A stretch of 64,000 bases of DNA from Rhizobium sp. FKY42 (GTDB lineage Bacteria > Pseudomonadota > Alphaproteobacteria > Rhizobiales > Rhizobiaceae): contig NZ_STGA01000073.1 in NCBI RefSeq assembly GCF_005222835.1, positions 186,001-250,000 on the forward strand. Direction: 5' to 3'. A program made the translations under genes and the position numbers. The stretch's first letter is position 1. Each line of letters starts with the position of its first letter. This document shows, piece by piece, positions 51,888 to 60,109 of the stretch. The notes below the pieces were generated by a model that was given only the letters and a program-made list of their open reading frames with translations, did not search any database and was not told where the DNA came from.

Positions 51888-52727
51888 TCAAACAAAGCTG
51901 AAGCGAAGCGCGTAGTCTGCGCTTTCACCCGGCTTCAACATCTCCAGCTCTCCTGACCGGGCCAGTTCTTCGCGGCTTGCCAGGCGGTGCGACACGGGCT
52001 CGATGCCCAGCACATGTGCCGGTTGCTTCTGGTTTCGCCACACCTGCAGATAGGGGAGCGTGCTCGTCAGAAACTTCACACGCAGCGTCACGCCGCCAAG
52101 GCTGGCAATCGGGCCAAGCGACACCTCTGCCCAATCCTCGCCGCCAACACGGGCCCGGACACAGAAGACGCTGCCCGGCTCTTCGCCAAAGTTCCAGGCA
52201 AAACCACCGCCTTCCAGCATGGCGCCACCAAGCCGCACATTCTCGTCAAACAGCCATGCACCAATGTTCATGTGGTACATGTGGACCTTCGCGACAGGCT
52301 TATCCCCAACATTGGTCACTTTGTCGGAGAGGCAAACTTCGCCGGTTTCGCCATTCATCCGCCAATGGCGGTCAAGCAGGACGGAACCGCCATCGGCAGT
52401 CTCGACCTTGATCCGCGCAGTACATTCCGCATCGTCGCCCAGCGTATCCCAGAACAGGATTTCCGCCGGATGGGAGGAGTAGGATCCATGCAACGGATAG
52501 CGCTTACCTGAGGCATCGCCATCGATCGGAACAGGATGACGGATATGATCAGGCCCGCAGGTGAAGAGGAAGCCTTCCAGCGAATGATCGATCCGCGGAT
52601 CGCCATCATCGGGAATGGCACGACCGGGGGCGATGTCGGTTCCACCCACGATACAGCTGCCGATATCCATGACGCTCGTTGGATCCAGATGGATGATCGG
52701 CCCACGGCCTGCAGAAAACTGTTTCAC
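51888..52727 (-). CDS. Aldose-1-epimerase-like protein (DUF4432)
   Basis: Encodes about 279 residues, a galactose-mutarotase-like beta-sandwich protein. Signs are the DGDASGKRYPLHGSYSSHPAEI segment and MYHMNIGAWLFDENVRLGG region, with the GIEPVSHRLASREEL C-terminal part. Some members bind or isomerise sugars; the substrate here is unknown. The GTG at 52727 has GGGAGG at good spacing and is preferred to another GTG at 52757. Confidence 0.75.
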   Translation of the reverse strand: MKQFSAGRGPIIHLDPTSVMDIGSCIVGGTDIAPGRAIPDDGDPRIDHSLEGFLFTCGPDHIRHPVPIDGDASGKRYPLHGSYSSHPAEILFWDTLGDDAECTARIKVETADGGSVLLDRHWRMNGETGEVCLSDKVTNVGDKPVAKVHMYHMNIGAWLFDENVRLGGAMLEGGGFAWNFGEEPGSVFCVRARVGGEDWAEVSLGPIASLGGVTLRVKFLTSTLPYLQVWRNQKQPAHVLGIEPVSHRLASREELARSGELEMLKPGESADYALRFSFV

Positions 52728-52915
52728 AATCGCCTCCCAGAGCTGTGACTGGCGCACAGCCTTATAAAATGTTCACGTTAAGCTCGCATTCACCCTAATT
52801 TTTTATCTTTTCCACACTTGCGTCAAAATCGGGCTGTCTGACACAAGGCGGCAAGGTGGGGTGGAACGCGACGGCGGATTCGCCGTTTCCATTCGTGTTC
52901 TCTAACGGTGATATC

Positions 52916-54328
52916 GTGAAGCGCTTATTTGTGACAAGCCTCGGCATTGCAGCCCTCGTCAGTGTGCAGGTGGCATCCCCTGCCCTTGCGCAAACACGCT
53001 ATGTGCGTTCGCCTTCTAACGTCGTGCTGGTCGCTCCCGACGGCGCCATCCTGGATTACACACCAGATAGCCGCGACGTCGTGATCAGCAGGGACAATAT
53101 GGGCCGCCGTGTCTATCTTGATCACTGGGGCAATCTGGTTGCCACGGAGATGCGCAATGATTCCTACGGCGGAGGCAATCGCTACGACCCATCCGCTGGC
53201 GGTTATGGCCGTCAGGACCCATACGCTCCCCGCTACAATGATCGTTACGGCCAGAGCGCGCGCGGTGGCGGCTATCAGGATTACCGCCAGTACCGACCCG
53301 GTGAGCCCGGAGAGGTGACGGGTTCCATTCCGCGTGATGCATCCATTGATCGCCTGCCTTTGGATGCCGATGGCGCCATACTGGATGACGGGCAGGAAGA
53401 CGCCAGCATAGAGCCGCAGCGCGCGCTTCCGCAGCCCAACATCGCGCCTTCGACCAACAAGCCCATCATCGCCGTTACCAAGAAGCCGCAGGCGGAGATT
53501 GCTGCCCTTCAAGTGTTCCTTGACCGGCAGGGCATTTCTCCCGGTGTGATCGACGGCCATCTGGGCGATAACGTTAACAAGGCTGTCGCTGCCTGGCAGG
53601 AAATGACCGGCGAGACGCTGGATCCGAACAATTCCGAAGACATCATGCAGCGCCTGACCTATGAGGGCGGCTTGCCAATCGTGGATTACACGATCACCGC
53701 AGCTGATGCCGCGGGCCCCTATGTGGCTTCCATTCCAGACGATTACGCTCACAAGGCGCAACTTCCGGCTATGTCCTTCACGTCAGTGACCGAAGCATTG
53801 GCCGAGCGTTTTCACATGGATGAGGAATATCTGAAGTCGCTCAATCCCGGTGTCGATTTTTCAGTCCCCGGCTCGATCATCAAGGTCATCAATCCGGGCC
53901 AACCGAAGACCGGCGAAGTGGTTCGCGTTGTTGCAAACAAGGCCAAAAAGCAGGTTTTCGCCTATGGCGCGGACGGTCGCCTGATCGCTGCCTATCCTGC
54001 AACCATCGGCTCATCGGACACGCCTTCGCCCAGTGGGACGCACACGGTTGAGCGTATCGCCCTCAATCCGGGCTATACATATAATCCGAAAATCAACTTC
54101 AAGCAGGGCAATAACGACAAGATCCTTCAGATCCCGCCAGGGCCTAACGGTCCGGTCGGTTCTGTGTGGATCGCGCTCTCCAAGCCCACCTACGGCATTC
54201 ACGGCACACCGGAACCCTCAAAGATTGGCAAGACGAATAGCCATGGCTGCATTCGCCTGACGAACTGGGACGCGACGGAGCTTGCCAAGATGGTGAAGCG
54301 GGGAACGGTGGTGGAGTTCGTGGATTGA
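52916..54328 (+). CDS. L,D-transpeptidase (YkuD family)
   Basis: Encodes about 470 residues. A Sec signal ends near ASPALAQ. A Gly/Tyr/Arg/Asp-rich segment follows, then a PG_binding_1-like region (AALQVFLDRQGISPGVIDGHLGD) and a LysM-like stretch (LAERFHMDEEYLKSLNPG). The C-terminal YkuD domain has the catalytic SHGCIR with His443 and Cys445 and Arg447. It makes 3-3 cross-links or anchors proteins to murein in the periplasm; rhizobia rely strongly on such cross-links. The GTG at 52916 is chosen because GGTGATATC precedes it and the signal begins there; the frame starts at 52856. Confidence 0.9.
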   Translation: MKRLFVTSLGIAALVSVQVASPALAQTRYVRSPSNVVLVAPDGAILDYTPDSRDVVISRDNMGRRVYLDHWGNLVATEMRNDSYGGGNRYDPSAGGYGRQDPYAPRYNDRYGQSARGGGYQDYRQYRPGEPGEVTGSIPRDASIDRLPLDADGAILDDGQEDASIEPQRALPQPNIAPSTNKPIIAVTKKPQAEIAALQVFLDRQGISPGVIDGHLGDNVNKAVAAWQEMTGETLDPNNSEDIMQRLTYEGGLPIVDYTITAADAAGPYVASIPDDYAHKAQLPAMSFTSVTEALAERFHMDEEYLKSLNPGVDFSVPGSIIKVINPGQPKTGEVVRVVANKAKKQVFAYGADGRLIAAYPATIGSSDTPSPSGTHTVERIALNPGYTYNPKINFKQGNNDKILQIPPGPNGPVGSVWIALSKPTYGIHGTPEPSKIGKTNSHGCIRLTNWDATELAKMVKRGTVVEFVD

Positions 54329-54371
54329 TCAGGCGAGATTGATGGGACCTGATGACAGCCACGATCAATGC

Positions 54372-54974
54372 TCAGACCAAATCCTTCGCCATCAAAACCC
54401 ACTCTCCCTGCTCATCTGAACCGGGGAAGGGAAGAAACTGCCTTCGATCAAGCTCAGCAAAGCCGGCTTTCTTATACAGCGCGTAGGCAGTGGAATTAAA
54501 ACTACCGACGAGAAGAGAAAGTTGCGTTGCGTATTTTATTCTGGCTAGACGCTCGGCTTCGGCCAGCAGAACGCTACCCAGCCCCTTGCGCTGATGCTCA
54601 GGATAAATCGCGAGCGCCGAAATGTACCAGCTTCCGACCACCATTGCCTTCAACTCATTCAGCGGAACAAGATGCTCCGGTCCGGCCTGAGGTGACTTGG
54701 CACTCACAGGAATGATGTATCCGTTGAAGCCGCCAACAATCTCGGCATTAATGTCCGCAAGCAGCCAATTTTGAAAATGGGTAAAATGGTTGCTGTCGTT
54801 GCGAATGATATTCCGGCCCACTTCGAATGCTGATTGCCCCGGCCAAGCCGATAACGCCCACAGGAATGATGTGAGGCGGCGGGTCGCCATGTCAGCGAAA
54901 AGCACAAGATGAGCACAATCGTTTACGGATGCCGGACGAAGGTTTACTGGCGCGATATGAGGGGAGGAGGACAA
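54372..54974 (-). CDS. GNAT-family N-acetyltransferase
   Basis: Encodes about 200 residues with the GNAT core: NLRPASVNDCAHLVLFAD at the start, motif A (YISALAIYPEHQRKGLGSVLLAEAERLA) with the acetyl-CoA loop QRKGLG, and motif B (SFNSTAYALYKKAGFAEL). The substrate is unknown. The TTG at 54974 has GGAGA six bases before it and is taken as start; the frame runs to 55052 with a TTG there, less supported. An ATG only occurs further in (54890), which would cut the fold. Confidence 0.75.
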   Translation of the reverse strand: MSSSPHIAPVNLRPASVNDCAHLVLFADMATRRLTSFLWALSAWPGQSAFEVGRNIIRNDSNHFTHFQNWLLADINAEIVGGFNGYIIPVSAKSPQAGPEHLVPLNELKAMVVGSWYISALAIYPEHQRKGLGSVLLAEAERLARIKYATQLSLLVGSFNSTAYALYKKAGFAELDRRQFLPFPGSDEQGEWVLMAKDLV

Positions 54975-54999
54975 TGGATTTCTCCAATTCTTGATATAA

Positions 55000-55031
55000 T
55001 AAACAGCCCGCCAACCGCACGGCTGGCAGGC
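55000..55031 (-). terminator. Candidate terminator after the ParA-like gene
   Basis: An interrupted GC-rich stem (55006-55016 with 55021-55031, two mismatches) is followed on the minus strand by TGTTTATTATATC. It would separate the ParA-like gene from the GNAT gene. The imperfect stem makes this uncertain. Confidence 0.4.
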
Positions 55032-55112
55032 TAACAGGTTGAAAAAATGCAACCTTTTGATCAGCTAAGCTACTGGCGTTCCACTTAAGACAGAGAGCCG
55101 TGTCTTCTCCGT

Positions 55113-55829
55113 TCAAGCCGCTGAACGATTGAAGTTCAACACGCGCCCTACGCCGGAGCGCACGATGCGCATGGGCATCAGGCGCTTCACCTCATCCGCC
55201 AGCGCACGAATGTTTTCGCGGGCCTTCTCGAGGTTGGAAACCTTTGCCGCATCCAGCGTATAGAGCGTACCGCCCACTTCGAACAATTCGCGGAAGGCCG
55301 TGCGTTCGCCAATCGGCGTATTCAGCACGTTCACACCGCGCTGAGCCAGCAGGCCCTTGATCGCGAGAAGCGAGCGGGTCGTGACCATGGGCGTGACGCG
55401 GGTCAGCACCACGGAGTGAGCCACCGCATGGCCTGCCTTCTCCTTCATCAGCGCCAGAAGGTCGAGGATCTGTGCCGCTCCCTTCGCATCCATGGCTGAT
55501 CCCTGCACCGGGATGAACACATGGTCGGAGAGGCCAAGCGCCGTCGTCACCAAGGCGTCGCGCGCGCCAGCAAGGTCGATAACAAAGTAATCCGTCTGTC
55601 CCGCCATCTCGCGCAGATGACACTGCAGAGACGCGACAGATACTTCTGTAATAATGGAGATGTTGCGCACGGCACCGGACATCTCGTGCCATTGGCTGAT
55701 CCAACGTTGGGGATCCGCATCAATCAGCGTGACCCGATAGCCTTGGTGAGCGAGTTCGGTGGCAAGTAGCAGTGCTGCGGTGGTTTTGCCTGCCCCACCC
55801 TTGGCATTCGCGAAAGAAATCACGGGCAT
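55113..55829 (-). CDS. ParA/VirC1-like P-loop ATPase
   Basis: Encodes 238 residues of the ParA/MinD family. The deviant Walker A reads KGGAGKTT at residues 10-17; ALIDADPQ-like VTLIDADPQRWISQW and TDYFVIDLAGARDALV follow. The short length and the DADPQ motif recall VirC1 and other orphan ParA proteins. No parB or centromere-like repeats are seen nearby, so plasmid or chromosome segregation cannot be claimed. The start at 55829 has GAGG upstream. Confidence 0.8.
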   Translation of the reverse strand: MPVISFANAKGGAGKTTAALLLATELAHQGYRVTLIDADPQRWISQWHEMSGAVRNISIITEVSVASLQCHLREMAGQTDYFVIDLAGARDALVTTALGLSDHVFIPVQGSAMDAKGAAQILDLLALMKEKAGHAVAHSVVLTRVTPMVTTRSLLAIKGLLAQRGVNVLNTPIGERTAFRELFEVGGTLYTLDAAKVSNLEKARENIRALADEVKRLMPMRIVRSGVGRVLNFNRSAA

Positions 55830-55992
55830 AAATCGGCATCCTCGTCTGTAATCGAGCCGCATCGCTCAAACGAGCACCGGAACATGTGCTCTTGAAGTAA
55901 AGTTTCTCCAAACAGGGTTAACGATGTGTAAATTCATAATACGTTAATTTACCTAACAGAACTTAGGATTGGGCGCGCACAAAGATGCTCGC

Positions 55993-56022
55993 AAAAAGAG
56001 GTCCGGCAGCTTACCGGACCTC
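55993..56022 (-). terminator. Rho-independent terminator after the alcohol dehydrogenase
   Basis: AGGTCCGG (55999-56006) pairs with CCGGACCT (56014-56021); on the minus strand TTTTT follows directly. It closes the alcohol dehydrogenase gene and its upstream partner. Confidence 0.8.
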
Positions 56023-56046
56023 CCTTTTCTTGGTAATCGTCGGCTT

Positions 56047-57192
56047 TCAGAAGCAGTCGCGGAAAAGCTGCTTGGTATTTTCCAACGTCAGCGTCACCGG
56101 ATTACCGCCGCAGGACGGGTCTTCAATCGCCATGGCGGAAAGTTCGTCGATTCGGTCCGGCTGAATACCCATCGCCGTCAGGTTGTCAGGCACATGCAGT
56201 TCCGCACGAAGCTTCAGTACATAGTCGTAGAAGCCGTCGAAGCCGCCCGCGATTCCGAGATAGGCGGCAGCACGCTCGATTTTGTACTCGATCTTCGAAC
56301 GATTGAACTTCAGCACAGGCGGCATCACGACGGCATTCGTCATGCCATGATGCGTGTTGTAGACGGCACCGATGGGGTGGGACAGCGCGTGGATGGCCCC
56401 CAAACCCTTCTGGAACGCGACGGCACCCATGGCAGCGGCCGCCATCATGTTGGTGCGGGCCTCGATATCCGTGCCTTCGTGGTAGGCGCGTGGCAGGAAT
56501 TCCTTCACCAGTCGCATGCCTTCCAGCGCAATGCCCTGGCTCATTGGGTGATAGAAGGGCGAGCAATAGGCTTCAAGGCAATGGGCGAAGGCGTCCATCC
56601 CCGTTCCAGCCGTGATTGCCTTCGGCATGCCGACCGTCAGTTCCGGATCGCTGATCACGACACCCGGCAGGAACTTCGGGTGGAAGATGATCTTCTTTAC
56701 ATGGGTCACCGAATTGGTGATGACGGAAGCGCGGCCCACTTCCGAACCGGTGCCTGCCGTTGTCGGAACCGCAACGATCGGAGCGATTCCTTCCACCTTC
56801 GCACGCGTCCACCAGTCGCCAATATCCTCGAAGTCCCAGACCGGACGATCCTGGCCGACCATGAAAGCAACGCACTTGCCAAGATCGAGGCCGGAGCCAC
56901 CACCGAAAGCAACGACGCCATCATGCCCACCCGCGCGGAATGCCTTGATGCCCGCTTCGAGGTTCTTCTCATTCGGGTTGGGATCGACATCCGCGAAGAT
57001 GGCGCGGCCAAGGCCCGCCTCTTCCAGCACGTCCAGCGCCCCTTGCGTGATCGCCATATTGGCGAGTCCGCGGTCGGTGATCAGCAGCGGCTTCTTCATA
57101 CCCAGCGATTTGCAGGCGTCCGCCAGTTCCTTGATGCGGCCGCGGCCAAGCTTGACGGCGGTCGGGTAGCTCCAGTTTGCGGTGATGTTCAT
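56047..57192 (-). CDS. Iron-containing alcohol dehydrogenase (group III)
   Basis: Encodes 381 residues. The nucleotide-binding GGGSGLDLGK lies near residue 100, and the iron ligands fall in the GTGMDAFAHCLEAYCS block (Asp, His) and HALSHPIGAVYNTHHGMTNAVVM (two His). Group III iron dehydrogenases reduce or oxidise primary alcohols and diols with NAD(P). Its neighbours are an aldehyde dehydrogenase 6 bases upstream, so alcohol to aldehyde to acid in one unit is likely. The start follows the aldehyde dehydrogenase stop closely. Confidence 0.9.
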   Translation of the reverse strand: MNITANWSYPTAVKLGRGRIKELADACKSLGMKKPLLITDRGLANMAITQGALDVLEEAGLGRAIFADVDPNPNEKNLEAGIKAFRAGGHDGVVAFGGGSGLDLGKCVAFMVGQDRPVWDFEDIGDWWTRAKVEGIAPIVAVPTTAGTGSEVGRASVITNSVTHVKKIIFHPKFLPGVVISDPELTVGMPKAITAGTGMDAFAHCLEAYCSPFYHPMSQGIALEGMRLVKEFLPRAYHEGTDIEARTNMMAAAAMGAVAFQKGLGAIHALSHPIGAVYNTHHGMTNAVVMPPVLKFNRSKIEYKIERAAAYLGIAGGFDGFYDYVLKLRAELHVPDNLTAMGIQPDRIDELSAMAIEDPSCGGNPVTLTLENTKQLFRDCF

Positions 57193-57198
57193 GGCGTC

Positions 57199-58578
57199 TC
57201 AGGCTTTCTTGAGGTGATAGGACTTCGGACGGGTCAGGTTGTGGAAGCCGAGGACGGAGAGCGAGCCACCGCGTCCGGTTTCCTTCACACCCGTCCAGAC
57301 CAGTGCCGGATCGAGATAATCACAACGGTTCATGAAGACCGTGCCAGTTTCGAGTTCGGTGCCGATGCGGGAAGCGCGTTCCTCATCCTTGGTCCAGAGC
57401 GAAACGGTGAGCCCGTATTTGCAATCATTCATCAGGTCGAGCGCCTCAGCATCGCTCTTCACCTTCATGATGCCTACGGCAGGACCGAATGTCTCCTCGC
57501 GCATGAACTCCATGGAGTGGTCCACGTCCACCAGGATCTGCGGCATCAGATAGGCGCCGCCATCGTCCTGCGGGAACAGTTTCGGATCGACCAGCGCCTT
57601 TGCACCCTTGGCAACCGCATCCGCCACCTGTTGGCGCACCGTCTTGGCGAAACGCACATTGGCCATCGGTCCGAGGGAGGTTTCTTTGTCCAGCGGATTA
57701 CCGAGCTTGTAGTTGGAAACCCAGGCAACTGATTTCTCGACGAAGGCATCATAGAGGCTCTCATGCACATAGATGCGCTCGATGCCGCAGCAGCACTGGC
57801 CGGAATTGAACGTCGCGCCATCCATCAGCGTGTCGACGGCGGCATCCAGATCCGCGTCTTCCATCACATAGCCCGGATCCTTTCCGCCCAGCTCCAGCCC
57901 CATGCCGGTAAAGGTTCCGGCAGCGGCTTTCTCCACCGCACGGCCACCTGCGACAGACCCGGTGAAATTGATGAAGTTGAACGAACCGGCGGCAATCAGC
58001 TTCTCGCTGGTGGCGTGGTCGAGGAACAGGTTCTGGAACACGTCTTCCGGCACGCCGGCTTCCACGAAGGCGCGCACCATGCGTTCACCGACCAGCAGTG
58101 TCTGTGCAGCATGCTTGATGATGACCGTATTGCCAGCCATCAATGCAGGAGCGACCGTGTTGATTGCCGTCATGTAGGGGTAGTTCCACGGTGCGATGAC
58201 GAAGACGACGCCATGCGGCTCGCGCTCGATGCGGCGCGTAAAGGCGGCGCTGCTCTCGATCTGGATTGGCGCCAGCGCCTCGGCAGCCACGCTTGCCACA
58301 TAGTTGGAGCGCTCGTTGAAACCCTTGAACTCACCGCCATAGCGAACGGGGCGCCCCATCTGCCATGCCAGTTCCGGCACGACCTCGTCCACCATCTCGT
58401 TCAGGCGTGCGACGCCCTTCATCACCAGTTGAACGCGGTCCTCCAGCGGGCGCTTGGCCCAGTCCTTCTGCGCCCGACGCAAGCGGGCGACCACTTCGCT
58501 GGCAGCTTCCAGAGAACTGGCAGGCCGTTCGGCATAGACCGAACCATCTACCGGCGAGATACATTGGATCATTGTCAT
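57199..58578 (-). CDS. NAD(P)-dependent aldehyde dehydrogenase
   Basis: Encodes 459 residues of the ALDH superfamily. Catalytic Glu229 is in LELGGKDPG and the nucleophile is one of the triple cysteines in SGQCCCG (Cys263 by position). FVIAPWNYP and GSVAGG mark the cofactor site. It would oxidise the aldehyde produced by the adjacent alcohol dehydrogenase. The ATG at 58578 has AGGA upstream; the longer frame lacks support. A terminator separates it from the upstream synthetase gene. Confidence 0.9.
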   Translation of the reverse strand: MTMIQCISPVDGSVYAERPASSLEAASEVVARLRRAQKDWAKRPLEDRVQLVMKGVARLNEMVDEVVPELAWQMGRPVRYGGEFKGFNERSNYVASVAAEALAPIQIESSAAFTRRIEREPHGVVFVIAPWNYPYMTAINTVAPALMAGNTVIIKHAAQTLLVGERMVRAFVEAGVPEDVFQNLFLDHATSEKLIAAGSFNFINFTGSVAGGRAVEKAAAGTFTGMGLELGGKDPGYVMEDADLDAAVDTLMDGATFNSGQCCCGIERIYVHESLYDAFVEKSVAWVSNYKLGNPLDKETSLGPMANVRFAKTVRQQVADAVAKGAKALVDPKLFPQDDGGAYLMPQILVDVDHSMEFMREETFGPAVGIMKVKSDAEALDLMNDCKYGLTVSLWTKDEERASRIGTELETGTVFMNRCDYLDPALVWTGVKETGRGGSLSVLGFHNLTRPKSYHLKKA

Positions 58579-58600
58579 GATCGTTTTCCTGTTACCCTTC

Positions 58601-58626
58601 AAAAAATGACAGCGGCACCGCCGCTG
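58601..58626 (-). terminator. Rho-independent terminator after the synthetase-like gene
   Basis: CAGCGGC (58610-58616) pairs with GCCGCTG (58620-58626); TCATTTTTTG follows on the minus strand. Read-through to the dehydrogenases may still occur. Confidence 0.75.
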
Positions 58627-58670
58627 CCATGATGACATAGCTGCTTAACCGGCCAGACAGACCGTGGGCT

Positions 58671-60041
58671 TTAGGCCCGCTCGAAACCGCGCGCCACTTC
58701 CCAATCGGTGATGCGGCGGTCATATTCTTCCTGCTCCCATTCAGCTGCTCGCACATAATGGTCGATGACATCGTCACCGAATGCCTCCCGCAGCATGGCA
58801 GAATTGCGCAACAGCTCAGTTGCATGGCGCAATGTGCGCGGAATTTCCCGCACACCCTTGCCGCCATAGGCATCTCCGACGAAAGCAGGCTCAAGCTCCA
58901 TTCCGTTCTTGATACCCTCGATGCCTGCCGCGAGCAAAGCCGCCATGGCTAGATAGGGGTTCAGATCCGAGCCGCCGACGCGGCATTCGATGCGAATACC
59001 CTTGGTGTCTTCCCCGCACAACCGGAAGCCTGCCGTGCGGTTATCCTTGCTCCACACGATCTTGGTCGGCGCAAATGTTCCAGCCACGAAGCGCTTGTAG
59101 GAATTGATGTAGGGCGCGAGGAAATAGGTAATCTCTGAGGCGTGGGCCAGCAGACCAGCAATGTAGTTCTTCATCAGCGGCGAAATGCCGTGTTCGGCGT
59201 CCTTGTCGTAGAAGAGTGGCGTCTTGCCGTCGGCGCTCCAGAGCGACTGGTGGATGTGCGAGGAAGAGCCTGCCGCCGTATAGTTCCACTTGGCAAGGAA
59301 GGTTGCTGCCTTGCCTTTGGTCCAGGCGATCTCCTTGACACCGTTCTTGATGATGACGTGGCGGTCGGCCATCGTCAGCGCTTGCGCATAGCGCACATTG
59401 ATCTCTTCCTGACCGGCAGAGGCCTCCCCCTTGGAATTTTCCACCGGCACACCGGCCCCTTGCAGACCGGTACGGATGGCGCGCATGACCTCTTCTTCCT
59501 TGGTCGTCTGGAAGATGTGATAATCCTCGTTATAGCCGCTGGCGAGCTTCAGGTTGCGATAGCCGCTTTCGCGCGCCGACTCAAAGCTCTGATCAAACAG
59601 GAAGAATTCCAGCTCGGTCGCCATGAAGGCCGTGAAGCCCATGTCTTCCAGCCGCTTGACCTGTTTTTTCAAAATGGCGCGCGGCGAGTGCGGCACTTCC
59701 TCATGGGTGTGGTGGTCAAGAACATCGCAGAGCACCAGCGCCGTTCCTTCGAGCCAGGGAATCTTGCGCAGCGTCGAAAGGTCCGGCTTCATGGTATAAT
59801 CGCCATAGCCCTTCTCCCAACTGGTTGATTTGTAGCCAGAGACGGTCTCCATCTCCATGTCGGTCGCCAGCAGATAGTTGCAGCTATGCGTTTCCTTCCA
59901 GGCGCTTTCGACGAAATATTCTGCCTGGAAGCGCTTGCCCATCAGGCGGCCCTGCATGTCCACCTGCGCAGCGACAACGGTGTCGATCCGTCCGGCGGCA
60001 ACATCGATCTTCAGGTCGTCGAAAGTATAGGTCGAGCTCAT
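58671..60041 (-). CDS. Glutamine-synthetase-like gamma-glutamyl ligase
   Basis: Encodes 456 residues of the glutamine synthetase superfamily with no visible adenylylation NLYDLPPEE site. Signs of the fold include the EFFLFDQSFESARESG block (metal Glu), AGSSSHIHQSLW (His/Ser of the catalytic core) and ECRVGGSDLNPYLAMAALLAAG. Length and neighbourhood fit gamma-glutamyl-amine ligases (PuuA, IpuC, GlnA4-like) better than a housekeeping GlnA. It would attach Glu to a primary amine or amino alcohol. A permease, an amidohydrolase and an RpiR regulator lie upstream. Confidence 0.85.
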   Translation of the reverse strand: MSSTYTFDDLKIDVAAGRIDTVVAAQVDMQGRLMGKRFQAEYFVESAWKETHSCNYLLATDMEMETVSGYKSTSWEKGYGDYTMKPDLSTLRKIPWLEGTALVLCDVLDHHTHEEVPHSPRAILKKQVKRLEDMGFTAFMATELEFFLFDQSFESARESGYRNLKLASGYNEDYHIFQTTKEEEVMRAIRTGLQGAGVPVENSKGEASAGQEEINVRYAQALTMADRHVIIKNGVKEIAWTKGKAATFLAKWNYTAAGSSSHIHQSLWSADGKTPLFYDKDAEHGISPLMKNYIAGLLAHASEITYFLAPYINSYKRFVAGTFAPTKIVWSKDNRTAGFRLCGEDTKGIRIECRVGGSDLNPYLAMAALLAAGIEGIKNGMELEPAFVGDAYGGKGVREIPRTLRHATELLRNSAMLREAFGDDVIDHYVRAAEWEQEEYDRRITDWEVARGFERA

Positions 60042-60062
60042 TTTTCTTTATCCGTTCTCGAA

Positions 60063-60093
60063 TGGAAAACCGCCGCACCTCCCGTGCGGCGGT
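60063..60093 (-). terminator. Rho-independent terminator after the permease gene
   Basis: ACCGCCGCAC (60069-60078) pairs perfectly with GTGCGGCGGT (60084-60093); on the minus strand TTTTCC follows. The synthetase gene begins only 22 bases later, so read-through or a promoter inside this gap is needed. Confidence 0.75.
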
Positions 60094-60109
60094 GATTGGT
60101 ATTCAAATT

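Noticed and set aside
55969-57732. 587-codon open frame on the plus strand
   Set aside because: Antisense shadow of the alcohol and aldehyde dehydrogenase genes; residues follow the codon bias of the real genes on the other strand.
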